Shown: piece after piece, positions 29,298-39,905 of the stretch | How the letters are laid out: each line of letters begins with the position of its first letter | Numbering within the stretch: the first letter of the stretch is position 1 | Source of the DNA: Lachnospiraceae bacterium | Lineage (GTDB): Bacteria; Bacillota; Clostridia; Lachnospirales; Lachnospiraceae | Length of the DNA: 64,000 nucleotides | Assembly: GCA_021628825.1 (NCBI GenBank) | Contig: JAJXRY010000001.1 | Location: 1,302,001-1,366,000, forward strand | Reading direction: 5' to 3' | Made by a program: the position numbers and the translations under genes | Notes under the pieces: model-generated | The model's input: only the letters and a program-made list of their open reading frames with translations | Told to the model about the DNA's origin: nothing | Database searches by the model: none

Positions 29298-30960
29298 ATG
29301 AACATTTCACCATTACAGAAAGCCAGATATGAGTATGCTCCCAAACTTCCGGGCATGCTCAGACACGGCATTGCAGATATCTGCGTAAAGGAAGGCGAGG
29401 AAACACAGAGTGTTGCTGATCAGGAGAAGATCAAGGCACTTTTCCCGAATACCTATGGTAAGAAGGAAATTACTTTCGAAAAAGGGTCAGAACACTTCAG
29501 ATATGAAGAAGCAGATCGTCGGCGTTATCCTTTCCGGCGGACAGGCTCCCGGTGGACACAACGTTGTCTGCGGTTTATACGATGCATTAAAGGCAACCAA
29601 CAAGGAGAACGAGCTTTACGGATTTAAGGGTGGTCCGAGCGGACTGATCGAAGATGATTACATCGTTATGACTGACGAATACATCAACCAGTTCCGTAAC
29701 ACCGGTGGCTTTGATATCATCGGATCCGGCAGAACCAAGCTTGAAACCAACGAGCAGTTTGCAATTGCTGCTGAGGTTTGCAAGAAGCATGGCATTACCG
29801 CTATCGTTATCATCGGTGGTGATGATTCCAATACAAACGCTGCTGTTCTCGCAGAGTACTTTGCAGCACACAACACCGGCGTTCAGGTAATCGGATGCCC
29901 GAAGACCATCGACGGCGACTTAAAGAATGAAGATATCGAATGCTCCTTCGGTTTCGATACCGCAACCAAGACTTACAGCGAAATCATCGGTAACATCGAA
30001 AGAGATGCAAACTCCGCTAAGAAGTACTGGCACTTTATTAAGGTTATGGGACGTTCCGCTTCCCACGTTGCCTTAGAGTGTGCTCTGGAAACCAAGCCGA
30101 ACATCTGTCTGATCTCCGAAGAGGTTGCAGAAAAGAAGATGTCCCTTTCCGCAATCGCTGATTACATTGCTGACTCCGTAGCTGCAAGAGCTGCTAAGGG
30201 AATGAACTTCGGTGTTGCAATCATCCCGGAAGGTGTTGTTGAATTCGTACCGGAATTCTCCGTATTAATTCAGGAAATCAACGAGCTTCTTGCCGGAAGC
30301 AAGGCCGATGCCTTCAACGCACTTCCTACCTGGGAAGAAAAGTATGCTTTCATCGAGAAAGGTTTAACCAAAGAATCCATGGAAGTATTCGCAATCCTTC
30401 CTCAGGCAATCCAGCAGCAGTTATTCCTTGAAAGAGATCCTCACGGAAATGTTCAGGTTTCCCTGATCGAATCCGAGAAGTTATTCTCCGCTCTTGTTAA
30501 AGATAAATTAGCCGCAAGAAAAGCAGCCGGAACCTACAATGGTAAGTTCAGTGCCCTTCATCACTTCTTAGGTTATGAAGGAAGATGTGCTTTCCCTTCA
30601 AACTTTGACTCCGACTACTGCTATTCCCTGGGATACAACGCATTCATGCTCATCCAGTATGGTTACAATGGCTACTTATCCAAGGTTTCCAATCTTTCTG
30701 CTCCGGCCAGTGAATGGGTTGCAGGTGGTATGCCGATCACCAAGATGATGAACATCGAGAGAAGACATGGCGAAGACAAGCCGGTTATCAAGAAAGCTCT
30801 TGTTGAACTGGACGGTGCACCGTTCAAGTACTTTGAGGCTCACCGTGAAGAGTGGTCTGTTGACACCTGCTTCAAGTATCCCGGTGCAATCCAGTACTAC
30901 GGACCGACCGAGGTTTGTGATATCACAACCGTAACTCTTGCTCTTGAGCAGGCAAAATAA
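29298..30960 (+). CDS. pfp: PPi-dependent 6-phosphofructokinase, long form (one frameshift)
   Basis: PFP phosphorylates fructose-6-phosphate reversibly with pyrophosphate in place of ATP. It starts at 29298 behind AAAGGAGAG. An extra G in GGG near 29484-29486 shifts the frame; corrected, FEKGQNTSDMKKQIVGVILSGGQ leads into the catalytic part with GGQAPGGHN, GGDDSNTNA, the catalytic PKTIDGDLK and MGRSASHVALE. About 553 residues, matching the beta-type PFP (TIGR02477). An inverted-repeat element and a terminator follow it. Confidence 0.93.
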
Positions 30961-30971
30961 GTTGCTTACAG

Positions 30972-31104
30972 GTAACTGTTCAGTACCTTCACAGTTACGA
31001 TGCAAAATCCATTCCAAATCGGCTTCGCCGATGGGATTTTGCATTACTGAATCATTTTCTTACGGTCTCAGCAATAAATGCTTCGACCTGCACTGAATAG
31101 TTAC
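30972..31104. repeat. Inverted-repeat element with GTAAC..TTCAG ends (copy 1)
   Basis: GTAACTGTTCAG at 30972-30983 and CTGAATAGTTAC at 31093-31104 are near-perfect terminal inverted repeats. The left end forms its own hairpin (GTAACTGT..ACAGTTAC, then GATGCAA), and inside lies a long stem (GCAAAATCC..GGATTTTGC enclosing ATCGGC..GCCGAT). Related ends occur at 53571, 54609, 59216 and 61773. No coding capacity. Confidence 0.65.
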
Positions 31105-31161
31105 GCTTACAGATACCTTTAAGGTTTTATAAACAAATTCACAGCAATTCAAAAGCAATAG

Positions 31162-31208
31162 AAATCCCACAGATCTTTCCTGTAATAAGGAAGTTTCTGT
31201 GGGATTTT
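31162..31208. terminator. Terminator hairpin between pfp and DUF896 gene
   Basis: AAATCCCACAGA (31162-31173) pairs with TCTGTGGGATTT (31196-31207), a 12-bp perfect stem followed by T. It may end pfp transcription or act for both convergent genes. Confidence 0.65.
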
Positions 31209-31254
31209 AATATGAGTTTTTCTGATTTTTATCCATTCCCTTATATAGAATTTA

Positions 31255-31345
31255 TAGCTCAATCCCTATAACTTGATTCTATAACTTAATTCTATTGCTT
31301 AATCCTATAACTTAATTGTATGACTTAATTCTAAAAACTTAATTC
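31255..31345. repeat. Degenerate short tandem repeats around CTTAATTCTATAA
   Basis: A unit close to CTTAATTCTATAA recurs about six times with a period near 14-16 bases. It is AT-rich, non-coding and lies downstream of the DUF896 gene. No function is apparent. Confidence 0.5.
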
Positions 31346-31362
31346 TATAGTTCACATTCAGA

Positions 31363-31593
31363 TTATTCGTTTGCTCCTTTACTATCCCGGAGTTTCTTGG
31401 TGACCTTCTCGATCGTACCGTCGGGACGCTCGATTTCCATATTTTCCAGCTGACCGCGCAGATTGTTCTTCACGCTGTCAATATAGACCTGGCGAAGCTG
31501 CTTCTGTTCCTGCTTCTCTTCCTCCGAAAGTCCCTCCTTCTGGGATTTGTGGTACAATTCATTGATTCTCTGAATCGTTTCTTCAAGTGTCAT
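31363..31593 (-). CDS. DUF896 (YnzC/UPF0291) family protein
   Basis: The 76-residue protein starts MTLEETIQRINELYHKSQKEG and contains LRQVYIDSVKNNLRGQLENMEI, the helical hairpin of the DUF896 family (YnzC in Bacillus, linked there to the SOS operon). The precise role is unknown. An AGGAG site precedes the ATG. Frame intact. It lies downstream of glgX in the same direction, separated by a 37-bp tandem repeat array. Confidence 0.9.
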   Translation of the reverse strand: MTLEETIQRINELYHKSQKEGLSEEEKQEQKQLRQVYIDSVKNNLRGQLENMEIERPDGTIEKVTKKLRDSKGANE

Positions 31594-31644
31594 GTATCAT
31601 ACTCCTTCCTGCTCCTCCAAATTTTTATATTCCTTCGTATCCTG

Positions 31645-31882
31645 ATCGAATCTTTCCGATTATATATTTCCTCCTCGCCCACTCAGGGCTTTCTGATTTT
31701 ATATTTCTTCCTCGCCCACTCAGGTCTTTTCTGACTATATATTTCTTCCTCAACCGCTCAGGTCTTTCTCATTTTATATTTCTTCCTCAACCGCTCAGGT
31801 CTTCCTGATTTTATATTCCTTCCGCACCCACTCAGGTCTTCCTGATTTTATATTCCTTGGCACTCTGCTCAGATCTTCCTGA
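31645..31882. repeat. 37-bp tandem repeat array at the 3' end of glgX (about 6-7 units)
   Basis: The word CTCAGG/CTCAGA recurs at 31682, 31719, 31757, 31794, 31831 and 31868, a period of 37 bases (one step 38), with units such as CTCAGGTCTTCCTGATTTTA plus TATTCCTTCC and a variable CGCCCA. The right-most unit contains the last codons and the TGA of glgX, so the array appears to have grown by duplication of the glgX 3' end. Since 37 is not a multiple of three and every unit carries the stop, it is not a coding array. Confidence 0.8.
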
Positions 31883-33966
31883 TCCCCACAAATACTGCTG
31901 TAGTTCTTGGATGAAGCCAATACTCCGTAATGGGTACTTTCCCGTTTTCTTCTCCTGTTCCATCCAGTGACGTATCTGCAAAGCATCTCCATGCATAAGC
32001 TTCCGGAAGCTTCGGCAATTCGAACCTCTGCTCCTCCCAGTAGACATTCAGTGCCACATATACCAGATCCTCTCCCTGACCGGTCTTTCCTGCATAACAG
32101 ACCGCAAGAGCCTTTGTGTCAGAATTGATTTCATGCTCAAAAGGTTTGTCTGTATGAACACTTACTGTCGGAAAACCAGTCTCTGACGGTGCCTGGTCAC
32201 TCCGGATTGCCGGGTGCTCCTTTCGAAACCGGATCATCTTTTTGAAAAACCGGTAAAGCTCCCGGTTCGTCTTAAGACGTGTTCCAGTCCAGCCAGGAAA
32301 TTCCATTATCCTGACAATAGGGATTATTATTTCCAAAACGGGTATCTCCAAATTCATCCCCGGCAAGAAACATAGGCGTTCCCCGGCTGCACATCAGAGC
32401 CAGACATGCATTTTTCATCATTCTGAGACGAAGCTTTTGTATTTCCGGATCCGATGTTTCTCCCTCTTCTCCACAGTTCCAGCTCCGGTTATCATCATGC
32501 CCATCAGAATTGTTCCAGCCATTGTCCTCGTTGTGTTTTCCGTTATAGGAATAAAGATCCCAAAGTGAAAAGCCGTCATGACAGGTAATAAAATTAATAG
32601 AAGAATCATAGCCCTTATACTGACCCGTATACAAATCCATAGATCCGGTCAACCGGTTTGCCGCAGCAGCTGCAAACCAGTAATCTCCTTTTAAAAAGCT
32701 TCTCATATCGTCCCTGTACTTTCCGTTCCACTCTGCCCAGCGGGTAAAGGCCGGAAAACTGCCCACCTGATAAAGGCCACCGGCATCCCATGCCTCTGCG
32801 ATAAGCTTTACATTACGCAGAACCGGATCTCCTGCCAGATTTTTTAACAGCGGTGGCTGATTCATGGGTGAACCGTCTTCATTCCGTCCCAGAATACTGG
32901 CCAGATCAAACCGGAAGCCGTCTACATGGTATTCTATCGTCCAGTACCTTAAGCATTCCAGAATCATCTGCTGCACAACCGGATGATTGCAGTTCAGCGT
33001 GTTGCCGCACCCACTGAAATTATAATACAACCCCTCCGGGGTAAGCATGTAATAAACCCGGTTATCGAAGCCCTTAAACGAAAAGAAGGGTCCCTTTTCA
33101 TTTCCTTCTGCAGTATGGTTAAAAAAACCACATCAAGAATCACTTCAATGCCATTGGCATTCAGCTCCCGAATCAGCCCCTTCAGTTCATCGCCTTCCCG
33201 GTTAAATTCTTTTTGTGCAGTATAGCTGGTGTTCGGTGCAAAAAAGCTAACCGGATTATATCCCCAGTAATCCAGAAGCATCCGGCCGTTAACCTCACGC
33301 CTTCCCATCGTCTCATCAAACTCAAATACCGGCATAAGCTCCACTGCGGTGATTCCCAGATCCTTAAGGTATGGAATTTTTTTCCCGGATCCCCGCAAAG
33401 GTTCCCGGATGTTCAACCCCTGAAGAGGCATCCTTCGTAAATCCCCGGACATGAAGCTCATAGATAATCAGATCCTGAATCGGTCTGACCGGATCCACAT
33501 GATCCCCCCAGTCAAAATCATTGACCACTACTCTGGCCCGGTACCCATGATCCTGATTAGGCTGTTCTCCCCATACGCTCTGTCCGGTAACTGCTCTTGC
33601 ATAGGGATCCAGAAGTGGCTGTGTTTTGTCATAAATAAGACCCTTTTCCGGAGTATAGGGACCATCCACCCGGTAAGCATACTCAAAATCATAAATATCC
33701 AGTCCAAAAACGATCATGGAATAGACACCACCGATCCGGTAATGCTTCGGAAACGGTAAAACTGCATAGGGTTCCTTTTCTCCTCTATGATACAAAAGGA
33801 GCTCCACCGCTGTTGCTTCCAGAGAGCACACCGTAAAATTCACACCCTCTCTTAGCGCCGTTGCTCCGTTAATTCCATAAAACCCGGGTCTTACGTCATA
33901 TCCGTTAACCTTATCCAATGGTATAAGATGCTTTTCCTCTGTCACAACCATTGATTTCCCATCCAT
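31869..33966 (-). CDS. glgX: Glycogen debranching enzyme GlgX (isoamylase type; frameshifts)
   Basis: GlgX hydrolyses alpha-1,6 branches in glycogen. The N-terminal CBM48 domain (PGFYGINGATALREGVNFTVCS, DFEYAYRVDGPYTPEKG) is followed by the GH13 barrel: ELHVRGFT, VEVILDVVFNHT after correction, DGFRFDLASILGR with the nucleophile aspartate, AEAWD with the acid glutamate, and ITCHDGFSLWD. Breaks lie near 33372-33385, 33115-33127 and 32282; each is a small indel. About 700 residues. The stop codon sits in the first unit of the 37-bp repeat array. Confidence 0.92.
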
Positions 33967-34122
33967 TGCTCAGACTCCTTTGCCTGTATTCTTCGCTTCT
34001 GTCCTGATCTCCTCTGCCGCCTCCCCATGATCAATTCATTTACGGCTGCAGAGTTATGCTTAAAGTATACCACACCCCCTAATTGTTCCACAATGCTGCA
34101 TTTCGCATTGGTCACATAGGTG

Positions 34123-34686
34123 TCATTTCAGAAACGCATGAATCATGCATCTGCACCGCCTACGCAATATCCGGAACTGCTGAGTCAAAAAGTAATAGAA
34201 CACCCCGGAAGCAAAAAACACTGCTCCGCCGGTGGCATCGATCCTGTCAAACCATGCAGGATCTTTCAGGTCGCAGGAAATATTTTGCTCCCGCTCCCCG
34301 GCAGGCAGCAGTTTATTCCGTACAGCAATAACATCCGGAAAATCCAGATTGTAAATTTTGCAGCTGCCGTTGTCACAGGCTCGGCCGGTATTGTCCAGCC
34401 CGCAGCCCAGATTAACCACTGCTGCGCAGGGGTGAGTTTTCAGGTATGCCTGCACCTCCCATGCAAGGTCGCACTGCCGCATGGCCACCTCCAGCGCACC
34501 AAACCGCTGCATCAGGCTGCGGGAATTTTTCTCTGCCTCTGAAAAGTCGTAGTCGATCTGGTCGATCAGATGAACCGCCGTCTCGTCCTGATAGAGGTTT
34601 GGGTACAATTCCGAGCACAGCTTTCGGGAATACAATGGGAGAACCAGCGTCTCCTGCACAGTATTTTTTTCGATTTTGTATTTCAT
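34123..34686 (-). pseudogene. LCM-type SAM methyltransferase, copy A, C-terminally fused to DUF6796 remnant
   Basis: From the ATG at 34686 (AAAGGAG site) the protein reads MKYKIEKNTVQETLVLPLYS and includes the SAM-binding VVNLGCGLDNTGRACDN, then the frame passes FASGVFYYFLTQQ into FRILRRRC and stops. The homologous copy B at 44345-44992 continues after FYYFLTQQ with about 100 more residues. The sequence after the junction (34140-34176) is instead nearly identical to 41550-41590 inside the DUF6796 gene, so a deletion joined the two genes. Family: leucine carboxyl methyltransferase/Tcmp-like O-methyltransferases. Confidence 0.75.
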
Positions 34687-34689
34687 AAA

Positions 34690-34784
34690 GACAACTCCTT
34701 TCTGATAAAGGACAGCTTCGGCGTACATTCATGTCCGGCGATATATGCCTGCATCTCGGCAAAGCCCTCCATCATCTCTTCTTG
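34690..34784 (-). pseudogene. C-terminal scrap of an alpha/beta hydrolase in copy A
   Basis: Between the operators and the methyltransferase start, the minus strand encodes MMEGFAEMQAYIAGHECTPK and LSFIRKEL. This matches the end of the hydrolase-like product at 45002-45100 (GFAEMLTHIIEHDGMPKLPV), the gene just upstream of methyltransferase copy B. It shows that copy A once had the same gene order. Confidence 0.65.
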
Positions 34785-34869
34785 GTTAGATTCATCTAAC
34801 CACGGTATACACGCTTATTAGTTAGGTTCGGCTAACCATTGTATTTAGAAAAAGCCGCATTTCTGCGGC
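34785..34869 (-). promoter_or_regulatory. Twin-palindrome operator and terminator hairpin, copy A
   Basis: GTTAGATTCATCTAAC (34785-34800) and GTTAGGTTCGGCTAAC (34821-34836) are 16-bp palindromes exactly 36 bp apart. Upstream on the minus strand a GCCGCAGAAATGCGGC hairpin (34854-34869) followed by TTTTT looks like a terminator that isolates the operator region. The same layout recurs at 49047-49131. Confidence 0.7.
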
Positions 34870-35058
34870 CTTTCGGCTTATTCAAATAACTTCCTGCACC
34901 GTTACAGTGACTTTTGTTTTCTTGGTCATATTATAGCGTGCTTACTTCTTTTTTTGCAATAGTATCGTATGGGTATCTCCTAATTCTGTCTCATGCGGCA
35001 TTCGAAAGACTTCACCTGTCAGCGGCTCCACAGCAAAGCTATCCAGGAAGTTATGCGA
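34870..35058. other. Gene-free interval homologous to the leader at 49.1-49.3 kb
   Basis: No gene is visible. Bases 34870-34975 (CTTTCGGCTTATTCAAATAA and a GTGACTTTTGTTTTCTTGG region, ending near AGTATCGTATGG) are clearly similar to 49132-49320, so the duplication of the island extends beyond the hairpin. Confidence 0.55.
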
Positions 35059-35990
35059 TTATACTCTTTTTAAGCATATGCAACGATATTCTGATGGTGT
35101 TAAATGATAATGCTTTTTAAACAATCTGCAAAAATAATCAACGTTATGAAATCCGCTTTCATAAGCAATTGTTTTTTTACTTTTTTTATTCGTATTTTTG
35201 TCAATAACCAGGAAGCTGCCTGAAGTCGATATCCCTATCAGATAACTAACAGGTGTAGTATGTAAAAAAACGGTGAAACAAATTAAGTGCAGTACTTTTT
35301 GCTGATTCCGATATGTGAAGCAATTTCATCCAAAGACAAATTATGACTATAGTTTTTCATGTATATATTGCATGATTAGCTGTACTCTTTTTCTGTGCAG
35401 CTTCATCAACTGTCTGCACATCTACTTTTACCAGATAACTTTACATTTTTCATAAAAAAAGTCAGCCATAAATCCTGCATCAATGCCAAAGTAGCAAGTT
35501 CTCTTATTTTTTTCATTCTCCTGTATTTCCATTATTTTTTTATCATAATTTGTATAATCCTTGCCTGCCATGGCTCATCAATCTGAAAAACGCTGGAAAG
35601 ATATATTCGACGAAATAACTGGTAAGATATATTTTTTTATAAATCAGACTGTTCTCCGGTACAATAAATTCCGGCATACATACAAAGTTAGGAATGATAC
35701 CACCTGATGATGCGTAAAAAAACGGTGCAATATTTTAGAATTAATAAAAAAATTGCTTCTCCTTCTGACAATATAATCTGCTTTTTTCCCCTATCCCGCA
35801 TATAATTTGTCCGGACTCAACATATAAAAACTCAAATTCTCTGTGCCAGTGCCATTCAATACAATGAAAATCAAACAATTCCAGATTATCATAATAATAC
35901 TGAAATGGATAATCACTGCTTCCATGCTGTTTGATTTCCATAAACTCTTCGTCTGTAAGTATTTTTATTATAAGTTTTGTTATAATCCAT
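35059..35990 (-). CDS. AraC-family regulator, heavily frameshifted
   Basis: The ATG at 35990 gives MDYNKTYNKK and, after a one-base correction, ILTDEEFMEIKQHGSSDYPF, a cupin domain with HWHREFEFLYVESGQIICGIGE, and at the far end IAYESGFHNVDYFCRLFKKH and LTPSEYR, the second AraC helix-turn-helix. At least five shifts are needed between 35100 and 35760, all in AT-rich runs. It is divergent from the MFS gene at 36146 and may control it. It could be a decayed gene or a correct gene in poor consensus. Confidence 0.65.
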
Positions 35991-36145
35991 TTTCATATCA
36001 CATTCTTTCCTTTTTTTACGATATTATACAGTATTTCTACAATTTAATTCAATGTATATATCTGATATTTGCTATATAATCAAATCAAGCAGCTTTCTAT
36101 CGAACATAAAACTGTTAAAAAAATATCCGGAGAGGAAAATAACAA

Positions 36146-37387
36146 ATGAATGTTGTAAAAAAAACAGACTACCATAAGACAAAACTCGCCTGTTATATGG
36201 GATTTATCACACAGGCTATTGCGGCAAACTTCACACCGCTCCTTTTTTTGAAATTTCACAGTGATTACCATATTTCGCTCGGTAACATTGCTCTGATATC
36301 CACTTTCTTCTTTTTTACACAGCTTCTGGTTGACCTGTTCTGCGCCAAATTTGTCGATCATATCGGATATCGTGTGTGCATTGTTACATCAGAAATATTT
36401 TCTGCATTGGGCCTGCTTGGGCTGGCATTTTTACCTGATTTGTTATCCGATCCTTTTATTGGAATTATATGCAGTGTTATTGTTTATGCCATCGGAAGCG
36501 GTTTAATAGAGGTACTTTTGCAGCCCTATTATCGAAGCCTGCCCCTTTGAAAAACAAAGAAGCGACTATGAGCCTGCTTCATTCGTTTTTACTGCTGGGG
36601 GGGCTGTTGGAACAATTTTAATTTCCAGTTTATTTTTTTCCTGATATTTGGAATAGACAACTGGAAATGGCTAGCCGTAATATGGGCAATCATTCCTGCA
36701 GTTAATGCCTATAACTTCTTAATCTGTCCGATTGAACCTCTGGTTGACAATGGTTCCGGAATGGGAATTAAGAATCTGTTTTTCCCAACCATTTTTTTCT
36801 GGGTTGCAATATGCCTGATGATCTGTTCCGGAGCTTCTGAACTCTCAATGGCTCAATGGGCTTCTGCTTATGCAGAATCAGCACTGGGATTGTCAAAAAC
36901 ACTGGGGGATTTAGCAGGACCCTGTATGTTTGCGGTAACAATGGGAATCAGCCGTATGATTTTTGGGAAGTATGGCGAACAGTTAAATTTAATGAATTTT
37001 ATGAGTGGGTCAGGCATATTATGTGTTATCTGCTATCTTCTTGCAGCCTTGTCATCCAGCCCTGTTATCGGACTTTTGGGTTGTATTGCATGTGGATTTT
37101 CAGTTGGAATCATGTGGCCTGGAACAATCAGTATTTCCTCGAAAACTTTTTCCAACAGGCGGAACGGCTATGTTCTCTCTTCTTGCCATGGCAGGAGATT
37201 TGGGCGGCAGCATTGGACCTGGAATTGTTGGTCATATCACCCAGAATGCGGAAAATAATATTCAGATTGGTATGGGATTCGGACTTATTTTTTTCCAGTA
37301 ATCCTCTTGTTTATGCTATTCCTTCTGTATCGAAAAAAATCAGCACAGCTAACCTTTCCGTACTCCGTATCGTCTGATTCGGTATAA
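36146..37387 (+). CDS. MFS transporter (frameshifted)
   Basis: MNVVKKTDYHKTKLACYMGF begins a 12-helix transporter: VDHIGYRVCIVTSEIF is the loop 2-3 signature, a long middle part is interrupted near 36545-36640, and the second half (FWVAICLMICSGASELSMAQWASAYAESALG) continues with shifts near 37150 and 37295 to SDSV at 37387. About 410 residues. SELSMAQWASAY resembles the sugar-type MFS group. It is divergent from the AraC gene. Substrate unknown. Confidence 0.75.
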
Positions 37388-37960
37388 AAATACCCCCGTT
37401 GGTTTCCCCAACGAAGCATATGATGCTTGCAGATCGACAAAATGCTTGCTTCTACACTCCTTGACCTGTCTCTTGTTCATCTTTTTCTGCGTATCCTTGG
37501 TGAAATTGTGCAACAACCTGTTGCACAATTTTTCACTTCAGATAAATCTCAAAAAAACTTACTTCGTAGCTTTATTATCATGGTAAAAATATCCTGAATG
37601 CATTTGGATTGACGGACAAGAACATAGAATACCGAGCAAACCGTATCAGTGAAGAACTGAAGAAAAGTATGATGAAGGAGACATACAAAAATGGCGAGAG
37701 GTAAAAGAATAATCGGAATCGATGCATTAAACCAACAGATCGAAACTGCTGAAGCAGAAGTAATCAAGGCTAAAAAAAGAAGTATGATGAAGCAACAGAT
37801 AAACTGAAGAGTCTATTGGACAATTTCACAAAAAAATCAGGAATTATTATTAAAACTCCAAACTATCCGCATTGAGCAAAAAATACTTCATACCCATAAA
37901 CACAAATCCTTCCTCATTTCTCCACGGCTTTTTTTCATTCCATTTACTATCACAATCTTC
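37388..37960. other. Gene-poor interval with a strong hairpin and mobile-element-like small ORFs
   Basis: A perfect 12-bp stem (37504-37515 with 37519-37530) followed by TTTCAC could terminate the MFS transcript. From about 37590 to 37860 the plus strand encodes short, frameshifted pieces: NAFGLTDKNIEYRANRISEE and, from the ATG at 37691, MARGKRIIGIDALNQQIETA then EAEVIKAKK and YDEATDKLKSLLD. The second looks like the small coiled-coil proteins of clostridial mobile elements. I do not recognise either with confidence. Confidence 0.4.
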
Positions 37961-39103
37961 TTAAATGAATCTGGAATATTTGCTCAACGAGTTAAGTTCC
38001 TGTGTCTGCTTTTCCTCGGAAGTCATATCATAAGCCACCTGAATGTAATATCTCTGACTGCCCTGGTTCACTACAAAATCAACCTCTAACTGCTTATGAA
38101 CTCTCTTTCCGTCACTATTCTTTGCAAATACATCCACAATACCGACATCCACATTGTAACCACGCACAAGCAGCTCATTATAAACAATGTTCTCCATAAT
38201 ATGAGTCGGCTCCTGCTGTCTGAAGTTTAGTCTGGCATTTCTAAGTCCTATATCCGAAAAATAGTATTTCAGATTGGCTCCTACATATTTTCTCCCCTTA
38301 ATATCATACCGGTCCGCTTTAGAAATCAAAAATGCCTCTGCCAAATAATCAATATGGTTGGATATAGTTTTATTGCTATAATTGATACCTCTCTCACTTT
38401 TTGAAAGTATTTGATATTTTAGTTGGATTGGTAGGAGCGCCTATGGCAGAAGCAAGAATATCCACCAAAGTTCCGATTTCATCAACATTTTGAATCCTAT
38501 TTCGCTCTACCACATCTTTGATATAAACATTAGCAAAAATATTTTTAAGATACTCAACCTTTTGGCGTTCCACAGAGAACTGCACCACCTGTGGTAAGCC
38601 ACCATATATCATATATTCCTCCCAAGCATCATCATAATCTCCATCAAAAGCTGTATAGAACTCTGCGAAGGACAACGGATAAATTCTTATCTCATCTCCT
38701 CTACCTCTAAATTCAGTTACAATATCGCTGGATAAAAACTTAGAGTTACTTCCGGTCACATATACATCAATATTGCTAATACGAAGCAAGCTGTTCAGCA
38801 CTTCCTCAAATCTTGGCATAAACTGTACTTCGTCCAAGAGCGGATAATACTTTTGGTCATCTTTCATTGCATCTTTAATATGCTGATAACACTTCTTTGG
38901 ATCTCTCAGTTCCTCATTTTCAATGCCGTCTAAAGCAATCTCAATAATGTGGTCATTATCTACACCATTCTCCAGTAAAGTATTTCTTAAACAATATAAA
39001 TAACAGGAATGATTTACCGCATCTCCTGATTCCCGTAATAATCTTAATCATTCCGTTATCTTTTTCTTATCTTTAACTGTTCAAGGTATGAATCTCTTTT
39101 TAA
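37961..39103 (-). CDS. AAA ATPase with DUF4143 C-terminal domain (frameshifted)
   Basis: After corrections the N-terminus reads RDSYLEQLKIRKR, then Walker A IITGIRRCGKSFLL and Walker B PLLDEVQFM, sensor-type YVTGSNSKFLSSDIVTEFRGR and the family motif YPLSFAEFY. The C-terminal DUF4143 part includes FSDIGLRNARL and LEVDFVV...YYIQVAYDMTSEEK, which resembles a PD-(D/E)xK-like nuclease fold. About 375 residues. Shifts occur near 39035, 38970 and 38400. The start near 39103 is uncertain. These ATPases are widespread accessory genes of unknown role. Confidence 0.8.
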
Positions 39104-39248
39104 TCTCCACAATATCGCTCCTTGTTTTTTTGTGCATTGCACGATTTTTTTAGTAATGTTATTTTTACCACTAAATTATTTTTTTACTTCAATATACATT
39201 ACTATTTTTTTATGCATTTGCACTTCTTTATGTATCAATTAGCATCAT

Positions 39249-39290
39249 AAAAAAATACGCTACGGTATGATTTATTAACACCGTAGCGTA
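39249..39290 (-). terminator. Terminator at the 3' end of the 39-49 kb operon
   Basis: TACGCTACGGT (39256-39266) pairs perfectly with ACCGTAGCGTA (39280-39290); on the minus strand it is followed by a run of seven T. It ends the long minus-strand operon. Confidence 0.8.
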
Positions 39291-39302
39291 CTAAAGAACA
39301 AT

Positions 39303-39450
39303 TTGTAATAAAACTTAATCTTATTTGACATATATCTCATGTCGGACAGTTCATCTGAAAGTTGGATTCCTTTCATGTTCGTGGATTCCAGCATAGCAGC
39401 GGCCTTTTTCCATCCGTTTGCGGCGGAAGTAGGCAAGGTAGCTTTCTCCC
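39303..39450 (-). pseudogene. Possible C-terminal fragment of an AraC-type regulator
   Basis: Reading with one shift gives ESYLAYFRRKRMEKAAAMLE and STNMKGIQLSDELSD, which resembles the end of an AraC helix-turn-helix (a YL..R.RMEKA..LL..T..K pattern). The rest of the gene is missing; upstream sequence belongs to an ABC exporter fragment. Weak assignment. Confidence 0.3.
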
Positions 39451-39476
39451 AGAATACCCCTAACGTAAAAACTTGA

Positions 39477-39758
39477 AGGTACTCTCGTGGATGATCTTGC
39501 GCAGCTTTCCGCTGCCGAAGGTCTCGGCAAAACCCAGCGGCAGCACCGCCAGATGTTCCGGCACCGCCAGCCGCAGATTGGTCGCCACCCGAAACGCCGA
39601 CAGGTGGGAGCACATCCCGCAGGATCTTCCAAATGTACACAAAAGGGCACCAGTGCCACCAGCGCGCTGACCGCAGACAGCACCCATGAGGCGTAGGTAA
39701 AATATCAGTAGTTTCCGGCATAACTCATCAACCGGGAAAGATCGGACTGTTTTTTCAC
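39477..39758 (-). pseudogene. Remnant of an ABC exporter (N-terminal membrane part, internal deletion)
   Basis: A GTG at 39758 behind GGAGGTC starts VKKQSDLSRLMSYAGNY and YFTYASWVLSAVSALVALVP, the first helix of a type I ABC exporter; after a jump, FRVATNLRLAVPEHLAVLPL and GFAETFGSGKLRKIIHES match the intracellular loop of such exporters about 60 residues later. No ATPase domain follows. It is a fragment left by deletions. Confidence 0.65.
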
Positions 39759-39905
39759 GAAAAGACCTCCTTCAAATAATTTTTTTATGCAAACTGGTAT
39801 GATCGCGGCCGCACGGATTGGTGCAGCCATAGGCAAAGGGAATCGTGAAGAAGCCCTCACTTCCCGATCCAACCATCACCGATGAAGCGGAAATGGAATT
39901 CAAGG

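Noticed and set aside
31645..31882. CRISPR array from 37-bp periodicity
   Set aside because: The units abut each other with no variable spacers between repeats, and no cas gene is visible. It is a plain tandem array.
37691..37807. A confident small gene MARGKRIIGIDALNQQ
   Set aside because: It has a possible start and a coiled-coil look, but no ribosome-binding site I trust and a frame break after 38 codons; I left it as part of the interval description.
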